Assembly: GCA_000272025.2 (NCBI GenBank)
Contig: AKCV02000004.1
Span: 62,001 to 126,000, forward strand
Origin: Imbroritus primus
GTDB taxonomy: Bacteria > Pseudomonadota > Gammaproteobacteria > Burkholderiales > Burkholderiaceae
Direction: 5' to 3'
DNA length: 64,000 nt
Translations under genes and position numbers: made by a program
Notes under the pieces: model-generated
What the model saw: the letters and a program-made list of their open reading frames with translations, nothing else
Database searches by the model: none
Told to the model about the DNA's origin: nothing
Part shown: piece after piece, positions 34,141-41,878 of the stretch
Layout of the letters: each line of letters begins with the position of its first letter
Position numbering within the stretch: position 1 is the first letter of the stretch

Positions 34141-34143
34141 ATT

Positions 34144-34177
34144 ATAACCTAATTGGTTAATTAATCAAAAAGGTTAT
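34144..34177 (-). promoter_or_regulatory. mqsRA promoter and operator
   Basis: The outer inverted repeat ATAACCT (34144-34150) / AGGTTAT (34171-34177) encloses AACC-N5-GGTT (34146-34158). These resemble the AACCT/AGGTT half-sites bound by MqsA. On the minus strand TTGATT and TATAAT, 16 bases apart, make a near-ideal sigma-70 promoter, but the TATAAT abuts the GTG start (see findings). Confidence 0.7.
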
Positions 34178-34544
34178 TCCGCCCTGCGGTCAACCTGAAA
34201 GCGGATTGACTCTACGGGCAGCCGTCATCGCCGGCCGACAATTCCCCAACGTTTAACAGTTGAAGTCGATATCGGACCCTGCTCACGCAGTACAAGCAAG
34301 CGCGCCTCGCCGCGGCAGTGATCCGTGTACCGGATGGCATGCACACACCACCAGAGGCGATGGTCGGAACGCGCGCATCTCGTCAGACATGAAACGCCCC
34401 GGGTATCGCGCTTCGGCAAACCCCTGATAAACGGGGGATTCCCACCGCTTATCGGGCGAATCATCGTCCCCGGTCTCGTGAACAATACATGGCATTCTGC
34501 GGCGCAGTGTGCGCTGCAACCCGATATCACGACCGGATCGAACC
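34178..34544. other. Non-coding gap before fliL
   Basis: 367 bp without a convincing gene on either strand. It should contain the fliL-R promoter. The only structure noticed is CCCC-N8-GGGG near 34425-34442, followed by TTATCGGG. No sigma-28 site was found. Confidence 0.5.
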
Positions 34545-35057
34545 ATGGCAAACAGCAAAGCCGCCAAACTCCAGGCGGTCCCGCCCGAAGGAACGCCAGA
34601 CGCGTCAGCGGGCAAGCCCGGCAAGCGCAAGCTCGTGGTCCTGCTGGCCGTCGTGGCGGCGCTGCTCAGTGGCGCCGGCGTCTGGCTGACGAGCACCGAT
34701 GGCCGGGCATGGCTGGCCGCGCGGCTCGAGCCCAAGCCGCCGAGCCCCATCTATGTGGCCCTGGAATCGATGACCGTTAACCTGCAGCCGGACAACGGCG
34801 ACCGCTACCTGCAGATCGGCATCGTACTGAAAAGCTATGACAAGGAGGCCGACGGCCTGGTGAAGATGTTTATGCCGGAACTGCGCAGCCGGGTCCTGCT
34901 CCTGCTGTCGTCCAAGACGCCGGCCGAGCTGTACCAGGCCGACGGCAAGCAGAAACTGGTGAAGGAAATCCTGGCCCTGACGCGGCAACCCTACAGCACG
35001 ACGGTATCCGACCTGAAGGTCAAGGACGTGCTGTTCACCAACTTTGTCATCCAGTAA
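34545..35057 (+). CDS. fliL: Flagellar basal body-associated protein FliL
   Basis: 170 residues. It is a single-pass inner-membrane protein: basic N-terminus, transmembrane helix about 27-46 (LVVLLAVVAALLSGAGVWL), then a periplasmic stomatin-like domain (Y-V-A-L-E-S-M-T-V-N-L-Q, Y-L-Q-I-G-I-V-L-K) and the typical ending D-V-L-F-T-N-F-V-I-Q. FliL rings surround stator units and support torque. The start at 34545 gives the usual length. First gene of fliL-M-N-O-P-Q-R. Confidence 0.93.
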   Translation: MANSKAAKLQAVPPEGTPDASAGKPGKRKLVVLLAVVAALLSGAGVWLTSTDGRAWLAARLEPKPPSPIYVALESMTVNLQPDNGDRYLQIGIVLKSYDKEADGLVKMFMPELRSRVLLLLSSKTPAELYQADGKQKLVKEILALTRQPYSTTVSDLKVKDVLFTNFVIQ

Positions 35058-35093
35058 CCGCGACCAGTACACGTTCAACCAACGTCAAACGGC

Positions 35094-36101
35094 ATGATCA
35101 AGGAAGAGTTTCTCTCCCAGGATGAAATCGACGCGCTACTGCGCGGCGTCAGCGACGATGCGGAGGATGATGCTCCGGCCGAAGCTGCCGATGGCATCCG
35201 CCCGTACAACCTGGGCACGCAGGAACGCATCGTGCGCGGGCGCATGCCCACGCTGGAGATCATCAATGAGCGGTTCGCGCGCAATTGGCGCATTGCGCTG
35301 TTCAATTTCATGCGCCGCAACGCCGAGATCTCGGTGGGGCAGGTCAAGGTCCAGAAGTACAGCGAGTTCATCCGCAACCTGGTGGTGCCGACCAGCATCA
35401 ATCTCGTCCAGGTCAAGCCGCTACGCGGCACGGCCCTGTTCGTGTTCGACCCGAACCTGATTTTTCTGATCGTCGACAACCTGTTCGGCGGTGACGGTCG
35501 TTTCCACACGCGCGTGGAAGGCCGCGACTTCACGCAGGTGGAGCAGCGCATCATCCAGCGCCTGCTGCATCTGGTATTCGAGCACTACGGCAGCGCGTGG
35601 CAGCCGGTGTATCCGATCGAGTTCGAATACCTGCGCGCCGAAATGCACACCGAATTCGCTAATGTGGCGACACCGAACGAGGTGGTCGTGACCACCTCAT
35701 TCCATGTGGAATTCGGCAACAACGGTGGCGACGTGCATATCTGCATGCCGTACACCATGCTCGAACCGATTCGCGACCTGCTGTCGAGTTCGATTCAGGG
35801 CGAGACACTGGAAGTGGACAAGCGCTGGGTACGCCTGCTATCGCAGCAGGTGCAATCCGCCGAGGTGCAGCTGATCGCCAATCTGGCCGAAACACGCATT
35901 ACGCTCGCGGATATTCTCAATATGAAAGTGGGGGACGTGATTCCGCTCGACATCACCCCCACCGTCACCGGCAATGTGGATGGCGTGCCGGTCATGGAAT
36001 GCAGCTATGGCACCTTCAACGGGCAGTATGCGCTGCGCGTCTGCAAGATGCTGAACCACGCCGCCCAGGACAACCCGCAGGACCAAGACGATGACCGATG
36101 A
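35094..36101 (+). CDS. fliM: Flagellar motor switch protein FliM
   Basis: 335 residues. The N-terminal CheY-binding peptide is clear (L-S-Q-D-E-I-D-A-L-L-R-G-V, residues 7-19). The middle CheC-like domain has the E-I-I-N-E-R-F-A-R and F-G-G-D-G motifs, and the C-terminal SpoA domain binds FliN. FliM builds the C-ring wall and sets rotation direction on CheY-P binding. It overlaps fliN by 11 bp. Confidence 0.95.
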   Translation: MIKEEFLSQDEIDALLRGVSDDAEDDAPAEAADGIRPYNLGTQERIVRGRMPTLEIINERFARNWRIALFNFMRRNAEISVGQVKVQKYSEFIRNLVVPTSINLVQVKPLRGTALFVFDPNLIFLIVDNLFGGDGRFHTRVEGRDFTQVEQRIIQRLLHLVFEHYGSAWQPVYPIEFEYLRAEMHTEFANVATPNEVVVTTSFHVEFGNNGGDVHICMPYTMLEPIRDLLSSSIQGETLEVDKRWVRLLSQQVQSAEVQLIANLAETRITLADILNMKVGDVIPLDITPTVTGNVDGVPVMECSYGTFNGQYALRVCKMLNHAAQDNPQDQDDDR

Positions 36102-36564
36102 TCCCGACATGCTGTTCGACGAGAACGAAACCGACATGGCAAAGGTCATGGCCCAGATGGAGCAGGCCGAAGCCGCCCGTGCCGCGACCGCAGCTGCTGC
36201 TGCGCCTGCGTCGCCCGCCGCCGCCCAGCCGGTGAAGCCGGAGGCCGAGCCGGCACCGATCTTCAAGCCATTGGCGACCGACAAGGATGCCACCATCGGC
36301 CGCAATGATATCGACCTGATCCTCGACATTCCCGTCCAGCTCACGGTAGAGCTGGGGCGCACCAAGATCGCCATCAAGAACCTGCTGCAACTGGCGCAGG
36401 GCTCGGTGATCGAGCTCGACGGACTGGCCGGCGAACCGATGGACGTGCTGGTGAACGGATGCCTGATCGCGCAGGGCGAAGTGGTGGTGGTGAACGACCG
36501 TTTCGGCATTCGCCTGACTGATATCATCACGCCGTCCGAACGCATCCGGAAACTCAACCGCTAG
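36091..36564 (+). CDS. fliN: Flagellar motor switch protein FliN
   Basis: 157 residues. The C-terminal SpoA domain is complete (D-I-P-V-Q-L-T-V-E-L-G-R-T-K, L-L-Q-L-A-Q-G-S-V-I-E-L-D, G-E-P-M-D-V-L-V-N-G, V-V-V-N-D-R-F-G-I-R). It is preceded by an acidic and Ala/Pro-rich N-terminal extension of about 70 residues. It forms the base of the C-ring and docks FliH. The start lies inside the fliM 3' end. Confidence 0.94.
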   Translation: MTDDPDMLFDENETDMAKVMAQMEQAEAARAATAAAAAPASPAAAQPVKPEAEPAPIFKPLATDKDATIGRNDIDLILDIPVQLTVELGRTKIAIKNLLQLAQGSVIELDGLAGEPMDVLVNGCLIAQGEVVVVNDRFGIRLTDIITPSERIRKLNR

Positions 36565-36648
36565 GACCCGAGACGCGGACCGGAGCGACGGACAAGGCCC
36601 GCATACAGCAGTGGCCACACCTTCGCCGACCTCTCCGGGAGACTCCCC

Positions 36649-37032
36649 ATGACCCACATTGCTGACTGGATCCGGCTGTTTGGCGGACTGTTCTTCGTTC
36701 TTGGCATGATCGTGTTTGCGGCCTGGGCGCTGCGCCGCCTGCAACAGCGCGGCGGGCCGGCCGGCAGCCAGCGCCAGGTGCTGCGCGTGGTGGGCCACCA
36801 CGCGCTGGGCATGAAGGAAAAGCTGGTAGTGGTAGAAATCGAAGACACCTGGCTGGTGCTCGGCATGACGCCCGCCAGCATCACCACGCTGCACACGCTG
36901 CCGCGCCCCGCTGCTGCGGCAACCGAGCCCGGCGCGGCTGGCGATGCGCCCTCGCCCGCGCCCTTGCCCGCCTCGTTGCCGGCAGCCTTTGCCACGCAAC
37001 TGCGGCGCACGCTTTCACGAGACCGAGAATGA
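36649..37032 (+). CDS. fliO: Flagellar biosynthesis protein FliO
   Basis: 127 residues with one transmembrane helix (about 12-30) and a cytosolic FliO domain ([18 protein letters not shown]...W-L-V-L-G-M-T-P). FliO assists assembly of the FliP core of the export gate. It is 84 bp after fliN and its stop overlaps the fliP start (ATGATG/TGA). Confidence 0.88.
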   Translation: MTHIADWIRLFGGLFFVLGMIVFAAWALRRLQQRGGPAGSQRQVLRVVGHHALGMKEKLVVVEIEDTWLVLGMTPASITTLHTLPRPAAAATEPGAAGDAPSPAPLPASLPAAFATQLRRTLSRDRE

Positions 37033-37781
37033 TGTCCCTGTTTTCCCGCCGCGCGCTCCCCTGCGCGGCAGCCCTGCTGGCGCTGGGCAGTGCCGCACCC
37101 GCGCTGGCCCAGACCGGCCTGCCGGTACTGACCGCCGGCGCCAACGGCCAGAGCTACACGCTCAGCATCCAGACCCTGCTGTTCCTCACCTCGCTGTCGT
37201 TCCTGCCGGCCGTACTGCTGATGATGAGCGGCTTCACGCGCATCATCATCGTGCTGTCGCTGCTGCGCCATGCGCTCGGCACGCAGACCACGCCGCCCAA
37301 CCAGGTGCTGATCGGGCTCGCGCTGTTCCTCACCATGTTCGTCATGACGCCGGTGCTCGACCGCGTGCACAAGGAAGCCTATACGCCGCTCGCAGAGAAC
37401 CGCATCAGCTTTGAGCAGGCGCTGGAAACCGCGGCAGTGCCGGTGCGCGAGTTCATGATGAAGCAGACGCGCGAACCTGACATCGCCCTGTTCGCCCGCC
37501 TCGCCAACCTGCCGCCCGTCGAGGGCCCGGAGGCGATTCCCATGCGTGTGCTGATCCCCGCCTTTGTCACCAGCGAGCTGAAGACGGCCTTCCAGATCGG
37601 CTTTGCCATCTTCATTCCCTTCCTGGTGATCGACATCGTGGTCGCCAGCGTGCTGATGTCGATGGGCATGATGATGGTCTCGCCGGCCATCTTCTCGCTA
37701 CCGTTCAAGATCATGCTGTTCGTGATGGTCGACGGCTGGCACCTGCTGCTCGGCTCCCTCTCGCAGAGTTTCACCCAGTAG
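37029..37781 (+). CDS. fliP: Flagellar export gate protein FliP
   Basis: 250 residues: cleavable signal peptide (ends A-L-A-Q), then four transmembrane helices. Family motifs visible: [23 protein letters not shown] near residue 60, [12 protein letters not shown], and the C-terminal G-M-M-M-V-S-P...P-F-K-I-M-L-F-V-x-V-D-G-W. Five copies form most of the FliPQR gate. Coupled to fliO by a four-base overlap. Confidence 0.95.
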   Translation: MMSLFSRRALPCAAALLALGSAAPALAQTGLPVLTAGANGQSYTLSIQTLLFLTSLSFLPAVLLMMSGFTRIIIVLSLLRHALGTQTTPPNQVLIGLALFLTMFVMTPVLDRVHKEAYTPLAENRISFEQALETAAVPVREFMMKQTREPDIALFARLANLPPVEGPEAIPMRVLIPAFVTSELKTAFQIGFAIFIPFLVIDIVVASVLMSMGMMMVSPAIFSLPFKIMLFVMVDGWHLLLGSLSQSFTQ

Positions 37782-37786
37782 CCGCC

Positions 37787-38056
37787 ATGAACCAGGAAAC
37801 CGTCCTCGACATGGCACGCCATGCCATCGAGATCGCCATCATGGTCGGTGCACCGATGCTGCTGGTGTCGCTGGTGGTCGGCCTGCTGGTGGCCGTGTTC
37901 CAGGCCGCCACCTCGCTCAACGAAGCCACGCTGTCGTTCATTCCCAAGCTGCTCGCCATCTTTGCCGCCATGGTGCTGGCCGGGCCGTGGATCCTCTCCG
38001 TGCTGGTCGACTACATGCGCGAGCTGCTGATCAATATTCCCACCTACGTGGGCTGA
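37787..38056 (+). CDS. fliQ: Flagellar export gate protein FliQ
   Basis: 89 residues with two transmembrane helices, the exact FliQ layout (M-G-A-P-M-L-L-V-S-L-V-V-G-L-L-V-A-V-F-Q-A-A-T-S-L-N-E-A-T-L-S-F-I-P-K here reads V-G-A-P-M). Four copies wrap the FliP-FliR core. It lies five bp after fliP. Confidence 0.95.
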   Translation: MNQETVLDMARHAIEIAIMVGAPMLLVSLVVGLLVAVFQAATSLNEATLSFIPKLLAIFAAMVLAGPWILSVLVDYMRELLINIPTYVG

Positions 38057-38058
38057 AC

Positions 38059-38850
38059 GTGCTCACGCTGACCGCCGCGCAGTGGAACGGCTGGCTGGCC
38101 CTGTACCTGTGGCCGTTCGTACGTATCCTGGCCTTTGTCATGGTGGCGCCGCCGTTCAGCGACAGCCAGATCCCGGCACGCATCAAGGTCGGCCTGGCGG
38201 TGGTGCTCACGCTGGTCATCGCCCCGACGCTCGCTCCCCCGCCCGCCATCGAAGTCGGCTCGCCCGCCGGTATCTGGATCACCATGATCCAGGTGATGGT
38301 CGGCGTAGCGCTCGGCTTTTGCGTACGCGTGGTGTTCGCCGCCATTGGCGCCGCCGGAGAGCTGATCAGCATCCAGATGGGCCTGGGTTTCGCCACGCTC
38401 TTCGACAGCGCGCAAACCGAGAGCAATATGGTGATCGGCCGCTTCCTCACGCTCACCGCCCTTACCGCCTTCATGGCTGCGGACGGCCACCTGCTGCTGC
38501 TGGCCACGCTGCACGACGTGTTCACCACTTTCCCCGTCGCCCCCGGCCTGATTGAGGCCGGCGGCTGGCTCGAACGGGGGAAGGCCGGCCTGTTGATCTT
38601 CAGTTTCGGCCTGCGTCTGGCCCTGCCGGTGATCGGCATCCTGCTGGTCGTCAACCTCGCCCTCGCCGTGCTGAGCCGCGCCACCGCCCAGCTCAATCCG
38701 TTCGCCATTGGCCTGAGCGCGACTCTCCTGGCCGGGCTGGTGCTGCTGGCGCTGGTCTTCGTGTCGCTTGCGCCGCTACTGACCGAAGCCGTGCAGCACA
38801 GCCTGGAAATCGGCGCCCGAGCCTTGCGCTCCGCCAGTCCGGCCGAATAG
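38059..38850 (+). CDS. fliR: Flagellar export gate protein FliR
   Basis: 263 residues from a GTG at 38059, two bases past the fliQ stop; the family length fits this start. Six hydrophobic helices; motifs A-P-P-F-S-D-S-Q-I-P-A-R-I-K-V-G-L-A near residue 40 and Q-M-G-L-G-F-A-T-L-F-D near 115. One copy completes the export gate. Last gene of the fliL-R operon; no clear intrinsic terminator follows. Confidence 0.94.
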   Translation: MLTLTAAQWNGWLALYLWPFVRILAFVMVAPPFSDSQIPARIKVGLAVVLTLVIAPTLAPPPAIEVGSPAGIWITMIQVMVGVALGFCVRVVFAAIGAAGELISIQMGLGFATLFDSAQTESNMVIGRFLTLTALTAFMAADGHLLLLATLHDVFTTFPVAPGLIEAGGWLERGKAGLLIFSFGLRLALPVIGILLVVNLALAVLSRATAQLNPFAIGLSATLLAGLVLLALVFVSLAPLLTEAVQHSLEIGARALRSASPAE

Positions 38851-38952
38851 CCACGTCCCGCCCGGCCCCATCCTGCTTCACCCCCGGAGTACGCCGCCTG
38901 CCGGCTGCATGCCGCTCGAGCCCGGTCCAGCGCGAATTGGAGCCCGCCACCC

Positions 38953-38998
38953 TTGCACAGCGGCGATTCGCCTGTTATTTTATGCAACCAGTTGCATA
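38953..38998 (+). promoter_or_regulatory. Promoter and palindromic operator of the nitronate monooxygenase gene
   Basis: TTGCAC (38953-38958) and TATTTT (38976-38981), 17 bp apart, make a plausible sigma-70 promoter. The dyad TATGCAACCAGTTGCATA (38981-38998; 8-bp perfect arms, 2-base centre) overlaps the expected start point, as expected for a repressor site of the MarR/TetR kind. No repressor gene is adjacent. Confidence 0.6.
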
Positions 38999-39069
38999 GT
39001 ATCGGTCTACCCGCTGCTCTCCGGCCAGACCGCGATACGCTACTCTTTTGCTTTCAGGAGCCGCCACCC

Positions 39070-40053
39070 ATGTCCCTGCCGCCGCTGCTTGCCAACCGGC
39101 TCTCCGTGCCCGTCGTCGGATCGCCGCTGTTCATCATCTCGAATCCCGACCTGGTCCTGGCGCAGTGCAAGGCCGGCATCGTCGGCTCCTTTCCCGCGCT
39201 CAATGCGCGCCCCTCCGGCGTGCTCGAGCAATGGCTGGAACGCATCACCACCGAACTGGCCGAATACAACGCCCAGCATCCGGACAAGCCTGCCGCGCCG
39301 TTCGCCGTCAACCAGATCGTGCACAAGTCGAACGCCCGGCTTGAGGAAGACATGGCGCTGTGCGCCAAGTACAAGGTACCGATCATCATCACCTCGCTCG
39401 GCGCGCGCGAGGAAGTCAACCATGCCGTGCACGACTGGGGCGGCATCGTGCTGCACGACGTGATCAACAATACCTTCGCCCGCAAGGCCATCCAGAAAGG
39501 CGCGGACGGGCTGATCGCCGTGGCGGCCGGCGCGGGCGGGCATGCCGGCGTACTCTCGCCGTTTGCGCTGATCCATGACATCCGTGAATGGTTCGACGGC
39601 CCGCTGCTGCTGTCGGGCGCCATCAGCACCGGCGACGCCGTGCTCGCCGCGCAGGCGGCGGGCGCTGATCTCGCCTATGTCGGCTCGGCCTTCATCGCCA
39701 CGGAAGAAGCCAACGCAACCGAGGCGTACAAGCAGATGATCGTCGACAGCGGCGCCAGCGACATCGTCTACACCAACCTGTTCACCGGCGTACATGGCAA
39801 CTACCTGCGCCAGAGCATCGTCAACAGCGGCCTCGATCCGGACAACCTGCCGGTTTCCGACCCCACCGCCATGAACTTTGGCGCGGACCGTCAACGGCCC
39901 AAGGCCTGGAAGGAAATTTGGGGCGCCGGCCAGGGCGTCGGTGCGGTCAAGCGCGTGGTGCCCGCCGCCGAACTGGTGGCACGCCTGCGCACCGAGTACC
40001 AGCAGGCGCGGGCGCGGCTGAGGCTCGACACGGCAACCGCCGGCGCGCACTAA
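39070..40053 (+). CDS. Nitronate monooxygenase family flavoprotein
   Basis: 327 residues, an FMN TIM barrel of the 2-nitropropane dioxygenase family. It shows V-V-G-S-P-L-F-I-I-S-N-P-D-L-V near residue 16, G-I-V-G-S-F-P-A-L-N-A-R-P, the catalytic-His-type segment A-G-A-G-G-H-A-G near 155, and the FMN phosphate site S-G-A-I-S-T-G-D-A-V-L-A-A-Q-A-A-G-A-D near 180. It probably oxidises alkyl nitronates such as propionate 3-nitronate to detoxify them. AGGAG precedes the start. Separate from the flagellar operons, behind its own promoter/operator. Confidence 0.88.
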   Translation: MSLPPLLANRLSVPVVGSPLFIISNPDLVLAQCKAGIVGSFPALNARPSGVLEQWLERITTELAEYNAQHPDKPAAPFAVNQIVHKSNARLEEDMALCAKYKVPIIITSLGAREEVNHAVHDWGGIVLHDVINNTFARKAIQKGADGLIAVAAGAGGHAGVLSPFALIHDIREWFDGPLLLSGAISTGDAVLAAQAAGADLAYVGSAFIATEEANATEAYKQMIVDSGASDIVYTNLFTGVHGNYLRQSIVNSGLDPDNLPVSDPTAMNFGADRQRPKAWKEIWGAGQGVGAVKRVVPAAELVARLRTEYQQARARLRLDTATAGAH

Positions 40054-40517
40054 GCCGCAAGGGCCGCACGACCCGGCATACGACCGCCTGACGGACGACA
40101 ACGGCTTGATGAATATCCCCAGCCACCCCCGTTTCCCCTGGGGCTAAGGTGCAAGAGATTGCAAACCCGTGCCGGGCCTCCGCAGCAACTGCGCTAGCAT
40201 GGCTGGTCTCATCGCTCCCAATGCCGCGCATATCATGACCATCCAGAACACGCGTGCCCTGCCGGGCACACCCTCATCCCTGCCCCTCTCTTCATCCGCC
40301 AGCGTACCCGGCCCGGCAACACGATTGCAGAACCATATCCTGGCCTCGACCCGCGCGGCGCTGCGTCTTCCGGGCATGCCGCAGACGCGGATCGCGGGAG
40401 AAGCGCTGACGGGCGGACGGTCCACAATGGCATCGACGCCCACTTCGCCGAATGCGCGAACTCGCAGCAAACTCTGAGCCTGCCTGCCGCGCGCACATGA
40501 AGTGACGTCCAGCGCGC
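40054..40517. other. Non-coding gap after the nitronate monooxygenase gene
   Basis: About 460 bp with no supported gene. A possible plus-strand reading frame of about 80 codons (from about 40235 to 40477, Ser/Pro/Thr/Arg-rich) has no recognisable family and no ribosome-binding site that stands out. Nothing else was seen. Confidence 0.4.
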
Positions 40518-40545
40518 TTGACTCGGCCCGCACGGATGGTACGAT
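40518..40545 (+). promoter_or_regulatory. Candidate sigma-70 promoter upstream of the beta-solenoid gene
   Basis: TTGACT (40518-40523), a 16-bp spacer and TACGAT (40540-40545). The predicted start point (about 40552) falls directly at the base of the hairpin that follows, an unusual arrangement discussed in findings. Confidence 0.45.
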
Positions 40546-40552
40546 TGCTGCT

Positions 40553-40583
40553 GGCCGCCTTTCCGGGCGGCCGTTGTCTTTTT
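40553..40583 (+). terminator. Intrinsic hairpin with T-tract, leader-proximal
   Basis: GGCCGCC (40553-40559) pairs perfectly with GGCGGCC (40566-40572) around a six-base loop. GTTGTC and five T (40579-40583) follow. It reads as a plus-strand terminator, but no supported gene ends just upstream; it sits at the predicted start of a transcript. Confidence 0.6.
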
Positions 40584-40596
40584 GCGTGAGTGATCC

Positions 40597-40749
40597 GTGG
40601 CACAACGCCAGTCCCGTTCCGTCCTGCTTTCCCTTCCCGTCTGGGTGCGCTCCGGTTGGCGCACGCTGGAGGGCGGACCGCGCTCGACCATGATCAGCTC
40701 GCAGGAAATCGCCGCGCGCTCCGCCTACGCGCGGGCCAAACCAGGCTGA
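40597..40749 (+). CDS. Possible 50-codon small ORF after the hairpin
   Basis: GTG start with a GAG six bases upstream. It encodes a basic 50-residue peptide with L-S-L-P-V-W-V-R-S-G-W-R-T-L near the N-terminus and no known family. It is listed because it begins 14 bases after the hairpin T-tract and could be a leader peptide for the beta-solenoid gene. Existence is uncertain. Confidence 0.25.
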   Translation: MAQRQSRSVLLSLPVWVRSGWRTLEGGPRSTMISSQEIAARSAYARAKPG

Positions 40750-40953
40750 TCGGCCGCCTGCCGCGCATTCCGCCCGGCAGCTCTCTCCCCGTTTGATCCC
40801 GATCCTGTCCCACGCCGGGACGATCCGTGCACGCGCATGCGCCGCACTTTCTGCGGCGTCATCGCACGCCCTCGCCTCGCCCGGTGCGCAGGCGAACGCG
40901 GTCGGCCGGCAGGGACGCCCTGCTTTCGCTCCGCCGCCTCCGGAACGTGTGCC

Positions 40954-41817
40954 ATGCAACTGACCAAGAATTTCGTCAAAGCCAAGAACCCCTGCGCCAG
41001 CGGCTACCGCTGGTTTCTGCGCGACCAGAACGGACAAGGCGACTACCAGGCCATCCTCGACGCGCTCGTACGCGACGGTCGCATCGATGACGCCTGCTGG
41101 CTGCTCGACCAGTTCGGCGCGACCGATGCCGTGCTGACCCTCGACACGGTCGACGCCGAAGCCATCGTCTTCGCCGGCACGCTCGTCGTCCGCCAGGGGA
41201 TCACCGTCGACAGTGTCGTGCGCGCTGGCGGCAGCATCCGCACGCAAGGCGGCATTCGCGCAGGGACCTTGGTGATGGCCGGGGAAAACATTCATGCGGG
41301 CGGACAGATCGCCAGCGACGGCGCGATCCAGTGCAAAGGCGACTTGCAAGCTGGTTGGGGTATCGAAACCCAGACCACGCTCGACTGCGGCGGACATGCC
41401 CGCGCCGGCTGGGACCTCGCCGCCGCCCAGAGCATCCGCGTCGAAGGCAATATCCTGACTGGCGGCGCACTGCGCAGCGGCACCACGCTGCATTGCGCAC
41501 ATGGCATCCGCAGCGGCAGCGACATCATCACCGGACACGACGCCTACGCAGCGTGCGGCATGCAGGCCAATGGCGACATCGACTGCGGCAACCACCTCGC
41601 CTCCGGCTGGGGCATCCGCGCCGGCGGCAACATCCGCGCGGGCGGCGCCATCCGCACCGGCGAAGGCATCGAAGCCGGCGGCCTGATCATCTCCGGCGAC
41701 GGACACGGCATCTACGCCGGACTCGACGTCCGCTTCGATGCCTGGGAAGTCTCGGCACGGGTCATTGCGGCGCAACGGCCGGTGGGGTTGGTGAGTGGGT
41801 GGTGGGAAACGAACTGA
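40954..41817 (+). CDS. Repetitive beta-solenoid (polymer-forming/bactofilin-like) protein
   Basis: 287 residues, no signal peptide. A mixed N-terminal domain (1-75, with K-N-P-C-A-S-G-Y-R-W-F, two acidic helices and C-W-L-L-D-Q-F) leads into about 180 residues of short Gly-rich turns. Typical turns are A-G-G-S-I-R-T-Q-G-G-I-R-A-G, A-G-G-Q-I-A-S-D-G-A-I, A-G-G-N-I-R-A-G-G-A-I and G-I-E-A-G-G-L-I-I-S-G. The regular Ile/Val-x-Ala/Ser-Gly-Gly spacing predicts a beta-helix like bactofilins, which self-assemble into cytoskeletal or scaffold filaments. Family membership is by repeat character, not a diagnostic motif. It lies between flagellar blocks; no partner gene overlaps it. Confidence 0.6.
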   Translation: MQLTKNFVKAKNPCASGYRWFLRDQNGQGDYQAILDALVRDGRIDDACWLLDQFGATDAVLTLDTVDAEAIVFAGTLVVRQGITVDSVVRAGGSIRTQGGIRAGTLVMAGENIHAGGQIASDGAIQCKGDLQAGWGIETQTTLDCGGHARAGWDLAAAQSIRVEGNILTGGALRSGTTLHCAHGIRSGSDIITGHDAYAACGMQANGDIDCGNHLASGWGIRAGGNIRAGGAIRTGEGIEAGGLIISGDGHGIYAGLDVRFDAWEVSARVIAAQRPVGLVSGWWETN

Positions 41818-41878
41818 GCCAGTACGCTAGCGCATCTGCCGCGCCCGGCCCGGCCTCGCCGAGTATGTAGGGACGCGG

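Noticed and set aside
40144-41775. Long minus-strand open frame (over 500 codons) opposite the beta-solenoid gene
   Set aside because: It is a codon-bias shadow of the Gly-rich repeats; no family pattern, start site or ribosome-binding site.
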